Assembly (NCBI GenBank): GCA_964030475.1
Contig: CAXIPT010000001.1
Location: 4,090,849-4,154,848 of the forward strand
Direction of reading: 5' to 3'
Length of the DNA: 64,000 bases
Source: Tethya wilhelma
Lineage: Eukaryota; Porifera; Demospongiae; Tethyida; Tethyidae
Both the position numbers and the translations under genes were made by a program. Below, piece by piece: positions 34,401 to 49,791 of this stretch; the stretch's first letter is position 1; every line of letters begins with the position of its first letter. Below the pieces are notes generated by a model, which was given only the letters and a program-made list of their open reading frames with translations, made no database searches and was not told where the DNA came from.

Positions 34401-34841
34401 GTTAATTCATCCACTGTATGTGTACAATATTTTATTTTGTAGCAATTTGGAATTCAGCTGGCAGCCCATGTGATTCAGCAGTATCCATTACCTGATGCTC
34501 TGGGGGTGTCAAAAGACATCGTGAAGAGACTAATGGTGCTTGCCAACGAGATCCCTAGCAACCTAAGGAAGGAGTACTTTGTTCCCCTATTCCCCTCCGT
34601 TGTGAAGCTATGCCAGACCTTCCCACCACTGTGCAAAGATGCCACTGAGTTTCTTGTTCACTTGAATAGGATATGTCTATCGTCCTCCTCTCCATTGGAC
34701 CCTCCCTCTGTCAACAAGTTGGGAGAAACGAAGATCAAGTTTGAATCGCCTAAAGGAATTACTGGTGGCATGAATCAACTAGCAACATCTATTCAAGATA
34801 CATTCCAACAATTAGTCAGTGTTGCAGTAGTGAAACTGTAG
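28446..34841 (+). CDS. INTS2: Integrator complex subunit 2
   Basis: INTS2 is part of Integrator, the nuclear complex on RNA polymerase II that cleaves the 3' ends of snRNAs. Twenty-two exons run from 28446 to 34841 with consistent phases. Exon 1 ends exactly at the ATG (28446-28448, then GTGAGC), so the protein starts M-SKNKMHLSVASPKVFSALL. Family blocks in order: LRPFLPCLCRMVL, ELPSLLPVTQFSEALL, TRAWFAQYL, an acidic insert of about 200 residues in exon 7 (30498-31118), YGELLLLIAIHLREKQLEQI, LNAKMSGYLPVHCVHQLIK, LIEDPLILMRCDPRVFRCP, LAAAQESAIIQLLLEVCLPT and GVPSMHICLDFIPELLAQPQ. AATAAA is at 34875-34880. Introns 29785-30274 and 32877-33241 hold three U5 snRNA genes, and a U1 gene lies 209 bp past the stop codon. 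Confidence 0.95.
29171..29380. mobile_element. Palindromic MITE, TACCGTATAGCGGG ends
   Basis: GTACCGTATAGCGGGAAATT at the left is the exact reverse complement of the right end (AATTTCCCGCTATACGGTAC). The inner arms (TTTTCGTGGGGGAAAATTTT and its complement) also pair. 210 bp, non-coding, in intron 3 of INTS2. A diverged copy is at 135-303. Confidence 0.8.
29844..29961 (-). ncRNA. U5: U5 snRNA, copy 1
   Basis: Minus strand; the RNA starts AACTCTGGTCTTCC next to an N at 29961. It carries the invariant loop 1 (GCCTTTTAC) on the AAATCTTT/AAAGATTT stem, CCGTGGAGGAGG, an Sm-like site AATTTGTTG, and the 3' hairpin GCCCC-TTCT-GGGGC. U5 is the tri-snRNP RNA that holds both exons in the spliceosome. 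It lies head to head with copy 2 in an INTS2 intron. Unlike the other copies it lacks the ACCCACAAG element at the expected distance (AACAGGAAG is there instead) and has no clear TATA near -30. It may be weak or silent, or the N may hide a gap. Confidence 0.85.
30030..30068 (+). promoter_or_regulatory. snRNA promoter (PSE + TATA) of U5 copy 2
   Basis: ACCCACAAG at 30030-30038, 59 bp before the RNA start, and ATATAAAAG at 30060-30068 near -29. The same pair at the same spacing precedes U1, U3 and three other U5 copies in this window. Confidence 0.75.
30089..30206 (+). ncRNA. U5: U5 snRNA, copy 2
   Basis: Starts ATACTCTGGTCTTCC, as canonical U5 does. The full body is present: loop GCCTTTTAC, CCGTGGAGGAGGACAC, Sm-like AATTTGTTG and terminal hairpin GCCCCTTCTCAGGGGC. 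Sense orientation within the INTS2 intron 29785-30274. It has its own promoter upstream, so it is an independent gene and not an intron-processed RNA. No T-run follows, which argues against polymerase III termination. Confidence 0.93.
32995..33030 (+). promoter_or_regulatory. snRNA promoter (PSE + TATA) of U5 copy 3
   Basis: ACCCACAAGTATTTTGTA from 32995 (-60) and ATATAAG at 33024-33030 (-31). Nearly identical to the block before U5 copy 4, which shows that promoter and RNA were duplicated together. Confidence 0.8.
33055..33172 (+). ncRNA. U5: U5 snRNA, copy 3
   Basis: Loop 1 GCCTTTTAC at 33091-33099, Sm-like AATTTGTTG at 33142-33150, 3' hairpin ending GGGGCTTA at 33172. It lies in an INTS2 intron in sense orientation. 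Just downstream GTTATTAAAAAAAAAAGAGA resembles the vertebrate 3' box (GTTTN0-3AAARNNAGA) used for Integrator cleavage. That match is loose. Confidence 0.93.
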
Positions 34842-34991
34842 CTGAAAAAAAGTCTGGAATCATTTGAAGTTATAAATAAAATCATTGCTATCATGTGCAC
34901 TGCATATTGTTAGGTATTTGATAATCAACTCAGATACGTAGTAGTTGCGTTTTGTATACGTGTACATTGCGTACCGGATGTGATTACTAGT

Positions 34992-35027
34992 ACCCACAAG
35001 TGTTTAGAGCAACTGCCTCTATAAAAG
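34992..35027 (+). promoter_or_regulatory. snRNA promoter (PSE + TATA) of U1
   Basis: ACCCACAAG at 34992-35000 and TATAAAAG at 35020-35027, about 59 and 31 bp before the U1 start. Upstream at about 34974 ACCGGATGTG is a possible ETS-like distal site (weak). Confidence 0.8.
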
Positions 35028-35049
35028 CGTCGTGCCAAGTGGTGGAAGT

Positions 35050-35213
35050 TAACTTACCTGGCACAGGGGATACCATGATCAAACAGGTGGTTCCTCCAGG
35101 TGGAGACTTTGGCATTGCACTTCGCTAAGTTGAAGCTTGCGATCTCCCCAAACGTGGGAGGCTCGGGTGCGCAATTTTTGGTAGTGGGGGACTGCGTTCG
35201 CGCATCCCCCTTG
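35050..35213 (+). ncRNA. U1: U1 snRNA
   Basis: U1 recognises 5' splice sites. The 5' end reads AACTTACCTGGCACAGGGGA, so the splice-site-pairing ACTTACCTG is intact. Stem-loop 1 (GATACCATGATCAAACAGGTGG), the stem-loop 2 U1A-binding loop ATTGCAC (about 35114-35120), stem-loop 3 (CTCCCCAAACGTGGGAG), the Sm site AATTTTTGG (35173-35181) and a perfect stem-loop 4 (GGGGGACTGCG-TTCG-CGCATCCCCC) follow in order. The stem-loop 1 loop reads GATCAAACAG where vertebrates have GATCACGAAG, a change at the U1-70K contact. It lies between INTS2 and the 3' end of HSF. Confidence 0.95.
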
Positions 35214-35617
35214 CTTCAATTAACATAATCATAAAAATACAAGTTCAATAATAATAAATCTTTTAATACTGTTTCCTTGGATTTGGGGATTTAGAAAATT
35301 ACTATAGACAGTTTAAATTTCCATATATAGTTGTATTTATTATTATAATTATGTACAAGTTAGGCTTAGCCATGCCCCCTGTCTGTGTAGCCTCATTCCC
35401 AGCCTCTCTCCCAAAATATTGCATTGCACGCTGAAAAATAGTACCATTATCATCATTATTATTGTGCAAATATGTCACAAAAAGATCATGATGCAACAAA
35501 ATAATCATTACAGTGTGTATACATATATACATCAATAGTTTTATTTAAACTGATTGTCTATATACTAGAAGTGTTGTTTTTTTTTTTGTGGAGTACATAC
35601 AGTCACACTACTTTCCT
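35214..35617. other. Intergenic U1 / HSF 3' flank
   Basis: A/T-rich. A GTAGCCTCATTCCCAGCCTCTCTCCC repeat arm at about 35388-35413 belongs to the MITE family of 13261-13492. I see no second arm and no gene. Confidence 0.4.
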
Positions 35618-38600
35618 TCAGACTCTAGCAATTGGTGGAGTATCGGACTACCTATATACATGTTATAGGGAAAATATTTCTCATTTTTTTAGAAAAAAAA
35701 AACACAAACTCACTTATTTCTTTCACAGGGCTGGGGAGGGCAGCAGTTGAGAGGGTGGGATCAGATACTGGTACCAGGGCATTCTTTGACTGTTGGAGGG
35801 TAGTTTCGTGGGATATGTTATCATGGTCAGTGGTTAGAGACTCCAAGAGACGCTATAATAATATCATACAATAGATTGTGGAATGAATGGATGACATCAA
35901 ACCAGAACTATTCCTAGCCTTTTACCTTGCAAACGTATGGAATATTGGCTAGACTTTATACTAAGAATACTTACAGCAGTGTCAATAGAATCGTAATCAG
36001 GTACTGGAAAATGCTCCGCTGATAAGAACTGCATGAATGGTTTCCACGTGAATACACAATCATCTTTGTGTGTGTGTTCAACCATTATTACATATAATAA
36101 AATTATTACCTCTGAGATAATGGATGGGTCCAAACTGAAGTGTCCAGAGAGCATGTCAGGAATCGCATCAATGCCTTGTTGTTGATGATTCAGGTGACCA
36201 TTGATGCAATGTTGACTGTATTACATTCAATGAAATTATAACAATAATGGGTATTTGTATTCTACAAACTATATACCAGAAATGTGCTCTACTTAGAAAC
36301 ATTACACACAATCATACTTTTCAGGGTGAGGCAGTACATGCAGTGAGGAGGGGGTGGCTTGAATGGGGTGCTCAACAAGAATGTCAGGAGGGATGGTAGG
36401 GTATTGGTAGGAGTCGTTGCCATCGGCAACAGTGGGGACCATGGAGAGGTCTATGGTGGGAGGGGAGGTGGTGGCAGTGGGGGAGGAGGAGAGGGTCACC
36501 GCCGACGAGGGGATCACGTGTGACTCAGATGCTTCAGTAGGAGAGGAGACCGAAAATCCTACAACATTGCGATAGTATATTACAAATTCATATCACAATA
36601 CAATGCTATGTGGACACACGGTTTAGAGTACCAGCTCTTTCCTTACCACTGGCCGAAGGTGAGTCTGTTAGCTCAGACATGGTGTAGGACTGTACTGATG
36701 ACGATACTGATGGCACGGATTGCACAGAGGGAGGATTCTGAGACACAAAGTCAAATATTTTTCACAGCTAAGCATAACGCCAATGACCACTTGGTGCATG
36801 GATTGTGTTATCATACTAGTACTGACCGATGTGAAAGTGTATGCTAAATCAGCAGCTGTAGGAGAAGGGGCAAACTCAGGGAAGTCGGTCTGGAACTCTG
36901 CAAGAGGCATGCTGGCAAGCTCCTCAGAATATGTTCTCATTTTCTTTGCTGGTGATGGTTGGCTCTCTGAATCCATCAGCATCAGTTGGCCACTGCTGCT
37001 GTAGAGAGGACACAGAGTTATGGCCACTTTGAGGGAGTGTGTGCATTAGATGCATCACTATGTGATGTAGCCTGTAAGCAGGTCAGACAGGCTTGACATG
37101 TTCTTCTTTGCATATAATTTATATCAAAATCTTCTTTATTCGCTAGGAATCACACAATTACAGAGGGGGAATGAAGGAGCAACCACTGAAACAAGCTCAA
37201 GCCTGCCTGACCTCCTCTGATCACTATCCACCTACTTTCTGGTTCTCCTAGGAGGGAGTTTCCCCTTGTACACCATGTGCACTAGAAATTGGATAATCTA
37301 AACACAACAAAAGGACATCAAAGAACATTTTTAACAAATTCATTAGATCATGATAGGTAGGGTAGACCCACAGTTATTTCAACATAAGTGAATTTACTTA
37401 ATGGTGTGCATCAACTGAGAAAAAATGTGTACACCTGATAGTAATTAGCCCTAGTGAACGTGAGGAGTGCAACTGTAATGCAATACCTTATTGAGGACCC
37501 TCTGCTGTCTGATGTGTTTGTCCTTCAGTACATTTATCTCACGTCGCAGGTGTGTGTTGTCCCTGGTGACGAAAGTACAATGTATGCATACATTCAAGGT
37601 ACAAGCATGCATGTAAGCACACAGGAATCCAAAACTAAAACACCGTTTTGTAAGGTTTTAGACTAAGCATGCATGGTCAAGTGGATATGAAGTATTCAAG
37701 TGATGCCAATTTTTGTAGCTGTACACGTTACTAGTATGGCCACCCTAAAGTATGTGTATACTTCCTTCACTTTCACAAGTTAAGAAGCATTTTCATGATT
37801 GATATAGACAATTGTGTGGGTATCAGACAAACCATTAGGGATATCCTTTCTTTGAGTACAAAACTATTAAATTAGCCCTTTAGCTATACCATAGAGAATA
37901 TACTCTGGTTATATATACTATGTAATGACAAACATTTTTTGTAACATGTGGGGGGAGGACTCACTGTTTGAGTACATCAAGCACTGATGCAATACTCTCC
38001 TGTCTTCCCTTCATCTGATGAATGTCACTCATGACTTTGGAGAGCTGAGGGCTCTTCTCATCACTATCTCGCAGTGCCACCGTCCTGTTGGCATTCTGGA
38101 ATGAGACAAATTACACACATAAGATACACACACACACACAGAGAGAGAGACAACTGACTAAAGCTGAGCCATTTCTAAGTACAATAATAAGTGATCACAG
38201 TTGCCAAAAACAAACAAATTAATAATGCGCTCAAAATCAAGCCTTTTTTTTCCTGTCAAAAGCTCAACATTAGCAGATTTGACAATCAATAATAATGAAA
38301 AGAAAGCTAAGTGAATTGCTCACACCTTCATTTTGGTCTTATCCGGCAGTCGAGAAGAGCCCTTCATTGGGTTAAAACATATCAACATTAACAGAATTAT
38401 GCTTAAATGTTCCCTAATAATAAAGCTGTTCACCCTACACACACACACACACACACACACACGCTCAACAGCATTCTTCTGCCTACTCTAAAGCCACTAC
38501 AAAAGTCAAATTTAAAAGTATAGCTGCAGTACTTACTCTCCTCTGCACCAAATGAAGAAGCTCAGGATGCCCTCGACGGAAGTTGGTGTGCCAGAACTCT

Positions 38601-39181
38601 AGTGGTTCTTCCGATTGAGTTTTAGCCAATGAACCATGTTCTGGCTTGGCTACTTTACGAAAGCCATCTGTGTGAATACATTTAGGTGTGCACAGTGTAA
38701 AAATAATACAGAGTGTCAACGCACAAGGCAAAAAAGTTTACTTAATACACGAAACAATACTCACAGAGGTTTAGCTGCCGTACAAAGCTATTGAAGTTAC
38801 TATGCTTGAAATAGAGGGGCAACACTTCCTTGGAGAAGGTTGGATAGTCCAGCACAATGAAGGTCTTGCCATTCTAAAGTGAGTAGACAAAAATGTTGGT
38901 TAGTAATCAAAGACATTTTATGTAACACACAAAAAAAATTTTTGATGGGGAAAGCTATTCAGAGTATGATCTCAACAAGAGAGTGGCATTAATTAGAAAC
39001 ACCGTGCTATCAACGTTGTACAATAGTTGTAGCCATCTCTTACACTAGACCACGTAATGAGGTGATTGTACTCTGGCTTTTCCACAATCTTCCACACTTT
39101 GGAGATAAAAGCAGCTACAGGTTCGTGTTGCTGACTTTCATCACTGCCCACAATCCCAAGACGCACAGAGGATCCTGCCAT
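35618..39181 (-). CDS. HSF1: Heat shock transcription factor (HSF)
   Basis: Minus strand, about 13 exons from ATG 39181-39179 to TGA 35620-35618. The winged-helix DNA-binding domain covers residues about 21-127: [60 protein letters not shown] and [20 protein letters not shown]. The trimerisation heptads HR-A/B follow ([60 protein letters not shown]). The C-terminal half is Ser/Thr/Pro-rich and ends [12 protein letters not shown] trimers bind nGAAn repeats and switch on chaperone genes. The single-copy, animal-type layout fits HSF1; a sponge HSF may predate the vertebrate HSF1/2/4 split. The last exon join (about 35692 to 35650) is my choice among two acceptors. Confidence 0.9.
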
Positions 39182-39387
39182 TTCACACTTCCAAGAGAGA
39201 TAACGAAATACTGTCCTCAACGAGTAGACCTGTACACATGTAAAGACTGAACGAGTGTTTCTAGCTTGAGGTTTCAAGCTACAGATGCTCTTTATCCGTA
39301 TATCATAAAATCCGGAGTAGCAGCAACACGGAAAAAGAGGTCAAAGTTCATGCAGACTGCATCTCTCCTGCCACTACTGCTTGCAGC
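39182..39387. promoter_or_regulatory. Divergent promoter HSF / NSUN2
   Basis: 206 bp between the two start codons. It contains GTTTCTAGCTTGAGGTTTC near 39256-39274, which has heat-shock-element-like TTC/GAG blocks with imperfect spacing. I would not call a real HSE from this. Confidence 0.35.
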
Positions 39388-44238
<4,851 letters not shown>

Positions 44239-44469
44239 ACAGTATTGTGATGATATTATTGTAGCAATTTGAATCATTCTGCTCAATCACTACTCTATTT
44301 GATCAGTCCATTGGTGTCTTGAATGTATCTTCATTTCATGCTAGAAATTGATTCAAGCTGTATACTTATGTTCCTCATAATATTAAACCAATGACACTGT
44401 AAATCATTCATAACAATACTGTGCGATACATACAATACTACTGTATATTATACTAAATAATAAGTTAGA

Positions 44470-46013
<1,544 letters not shown>

Positions 46014-46516
46014 GCTTTGAACGTTTGGGGTCCAACGGCTCTGCACTTTTAATGCACTTCGAACTTTGACCTCATCTCAGCAAACTCAAAACATGGCGCA
46101 ATTTGCAAGTTACCTGCTTCACTGTTCTACATCAAATCGCTGCTGATATTATTCAAAATTCAGACGGACTTTATATATGAAAGGTAAATAGAGAGGCGCA
46201 AATTGGTTCAGGAAAGCTTTGTGTAGGAAGAAAGAATCTGTGTAAATTAATCTGTTTAGCATGGCAAATTATATCACTGCTCCATACTCAGCTAGTATGC
46301 CTAGATGCAATGAGGTCTAAGTGAGACAAGAATTAATTTTTAACTTTAATAGAACTTTTGTGTTGCTCTTTGATAAAATGCTGAATTGGCATTAATCTAT
46401 ATCCCTATATTTTTAGATTGGGGGAACTTTGTTGTTGTTTTTGCAGTGATGTAATTAAGTTAACACCAGCTTTGCACCCACTCTACTTATCTCTTCAGGT
46501 TCATCACACTGCTGGC
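46014..46516. other. Divergent intergenic region NDUFS3 / CTDP1
   Basis: 503 bp with no exon or RNA gene visible. It must hold both promoters. An acceptor-like CAG just before 46500 suggests that CTDP1 has an upstream non-coding exon here. Confidence 0.4.
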
Positions 46517-49500
46517 ATGGACTCAGAGAATAAAGAACCTTCATCGTTTCAATCACTGCCCCTCTCCTCTTCCTCTCCCTGTAAGCTCCTCACCTGGAAG
46601 GTCTCCCCAGGGGACAGGGTACGTAAGGGTACACCGCTGGCCGCCTACACATCGACCCTCTCTCAAGATGACCCCCCTCCAGCTGCCATACTGCAACTCA
46701 AATCGACCACTGTTGGAGTAGTCAAAGAACTGCTGTGCAATAGTGGTGATGTCATCCAACCAGAGTAAGAGTAATAAATTGAATGTGAATCAAACTTTAC
46801 TAACAATTATTGTGTTTTCTTTGCAATTTACTTAGTTCTCCTGTTGTTATTATTGAGAAGAAATGTGACCACAGTATTGTGGTGTTTGATATGTGTGCTG
46901 ACTGCGGACTCAATCTTAGAAGGTGGGCCTATATAGCTAGCTATAGTGGGTGCTGTGAGAGAGAACAGTTTCACTTTCACTTTTATAAATGTCACTGTGA
47001 AATCTGGACTATAGTGCTCACAGTGGTCATGGTACTGCCGTCTCTGAAGCTGCCAGTGTTAGGATCATCCATGGCATACCTGAGATACGAATCAGCCAAA
47101 AGGTAAGTGAGTATGCTAAGTAGATCCTCTACTGATCTATGGAAGCCTCGTCCCCACATTGTAGTAAACACACATAGTAAGACCTGAATGTATACATGAG
47201 CATAAAATTATGCATGTAAACATGCATTCTTTTAAACCATTGCTTGCATGTTAGGAAGCAGAGGTACTTGGAGACAAGGACAAGCTGCGCCTCTTACAGC
47301 ACCGCAAGCTGGCACTGGTGGTGGACTTGGACCAAACACTCATCCACACCTCCATGGACCCCAACATTGAGAGGGGATTACCAGTAGGTGTTTGTATAGT
47401 ACACTAGATTGAGCTCACTTTCAAGATTCTCAATACCTTACACCCATCTACAGGATGTCTATGGGTTCCACCTGCCTGGACACTCTGCTCTCTACCACTG
47501 TCGCTTGCGTCCCTACGTCCACCAGTTTCTGCTCAAAGTCTCTAAACTTTACGAGATGCACGTCTTCACCATGGGCACCAAATCCTATGCAGCTTGCGTG
47601 ACTCGCATCCTTGATCCAGAGAAGAAGCTCTTCTGTGATCGAATCATCTCAAGAGATGAATTTTTTGACCCTTACTCAAAAGCTCTTCGGCTCAAGTAAG
47701 TGTTTACAAACTGTTGTGGTATTTAGTGTACACAAGATGTGATTTCTACATGCAGGTCTGTGTTTCCATGTGGCGATGCAATGGTGGCTATCATTGACGA
47801 CAGAGAGGATGTCTGGGGAAGGTGTCCCAATCTCATTCACGTTAAACCTTACCTCTTTTTTGCTGGCACTTCAGACATCAATGCTCCTCCATCACGTCCG
47901 TCTTCTTCACAATCTGCACAAGAGCTGTCGTCTTTGCCTCACAAACAAGACGCCCCCTTCAAGACACCCAGACAGTCTTCTTCAACCAAACTCCCCAGTG
48001 TGGCTGAAACAACAGATACCACCAATACCACTCAACACCCAGGAAATGTCGTCGAAAAGGAAGCAGAAAAATGTCATCAAGAGAAAGAAACAACTTTGGC
48101 TCCTTTATCTGCTGCAAGCGAAGAAGCCAGTAACCAAGAGATCAGTGAAGCTGTTTCTGAAGCAGACTCCAGACCAGGACCACCACCTGATGTTGCCACT
48201 GAAACGACTAAAGACCAAGAGTCTGTGACCATTTCTTCCACCGATCGAGAGAAAGCTAAGGAAGAAGGGGACCAGGTGAAATCAGGAGATGGGAACGAAT
48301 CCAGTTCTTCAAGCAACGACAGTGATGATAGCAGCAGTAGCAGCAGCAGTGGGATCGATGATGCTCTGTTTGATGAGTTTGGTGAAGAAGATAAAACTAT
48401 CACCACAGTTCAAGATGGAACCGCCAAGAATGGCCAGGCTGAAGTAACTACTAGTTCAACCAAAATAGAAGAATCCACTGTGGTGAGCAAAACAGGAGCA
48501 GAAGTTGAGCTAGGAGAGATGAAAATGGACGTCGAACAAAACGAAGAATTAGGTGAAGAGTCTAAAGAATTAGGTGAAGAGTCTAAAGAAGAGAAGACTG
48601 GACCAACTGGTAAGGAGTTGAAATCTTACCTTTTGTGGTTGACTTCATTGCCTCTGTTGTCACTGTACAGATGAAAGTGTCGACGCTGGAGAAGCTACCA
48701 TGGACGTGGTTTCATCTGAGAGAGATAGCACCACTACCCACCACACTGAGCTGGAAGAGCTGCTCCTCAAGCAACCAACGCCAGGAAGCGTCGATAACTC
48801 TCGAGAGCCTCAAACAGAAGTCACACCAAGAGAAATTAACGACCCTGATGACTTTCTCCTCCATCTCGGTGACATTCTTGAACGTCTTCATTTATCATTT
48901 TACTGTGAGTATGACAAGATGACACAAGGGAAGACCCTCGCGATGGCAGCAGCTGACATTCCCACTCCTGACTTGAAGGAGATGATCCCCTCCATGCGAC
49001 GGTCGGTGTTAGCAGGAGCTAATGTCCTCTTCACCGGCGTCATTCCAACCAACATGCCAAGAGAGAAGAGTCCGGAGTGGAACACTGCTCGGGCATTTGG
49101 TGCCACCATACACGACACTCTAACACCAGGTCTCACCAGCTCTGACAGGAAGAGAGCTTCAAGGGCCACTACTCACGTCATCGCTGGAAAGTCAGGCACT
49201 ACAAAATTTCACGAAGCGAGGAAAATGCCAGGAGTAAAAATTGTCAATCCAAGTTGGTTGTGGGCATGTGCTATCCAATGGAAACGAGTTGATGAGAGCC
49301 AGTTTGGATTCCCAATGTCAGAGAGAGGTGATGACGGAGAGACCAGGAGAGGCTCAAGGGATGGCAAACCACTGAGGAAGATGAGCAGAATTGAAGGGAA
49401 ACCTTCGGAAGAAGAATCACGTTACGACTCTAATCACAAAGTCAAAGAAACAGTGAACAGTCAGCTGTTGGTTGGGGAAACTCCCGATGATTCTGCCTTC

Positions 49501-49790
49501 AGTGACAACATCATGGCTCCAGATACTACCCAGTTCAACAAATCACGACGAAATAAGCTTGAGAGATTAGAAAGCCGACTATCTGTCTCGGACGTGGAAC
49601 TGGAGCGTATGGATGCTGAGGTTGATGCTGAAATCAGCAACTCCAGTAGCAGCAGTAGTGACAGTGACGAGGGTGAACTAGGCTCCTACATTGAAAAGCA
49701 AGATGAAGACGACAGCCTTTCATACGAGAGATTTGCAGGTACAGAACTTTCCGAACGAACAAGTCGTAAGAGAAGACATGCAGAAGTTGA
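46517..49790 (+). CDS. CTDP1: CTDP1/FCP1, RNA polymerase II CTD phosphatase (3' end cut by an N)
   Basis: FCP1 removes phosphates from the C-terminal repeat of RNA polymerase II so that the enzyme can be reused. Exons: 46517-46764, 46836-46922, 47024-47102, 47255-47383, 47454-47695, 47756-48609 and 48671-49790. The N-terminus resembles the lipoyl-like fold of human FCP1 (LTWKVSPGDRVRKGTPLAAY). The catalytic FCPH domain has the DxDxT motif VVDLDQTLIHT (about residues 160-170), RLRPYVHQFL and MVAIIDDREDVWGRCPNLIH. After a Ser/Glu-rich linker comes the BRCT domain (SVLAGANVLFTGVIP ... VKIVNPSWLWACAIQWKRVD), then an acidic tail to KRRHAEVD. The open frame runs on through the N at 49791 into an unrelated extracellular protein, so the last residues are lost. 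Confidence 0.93.
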
Positions 49791-49791
49791 N

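Noticed and set aside
37070..37260. Possible U2-like or other RNA gene in the HSF region (CTCCTAGGAGGGAG hairpin)
   Set aside because: The sequence is an HSF exon end ([11 protein letters not shown]) and its intron; no U2 branch-pairing or Sm elements.
39250..39280. Heat shock element in the HSF/NSUN2 promoter
   Set aside because: TTC/GAG blocks lack the regular 5-bp spacing needed for a convincing nGAAn array.
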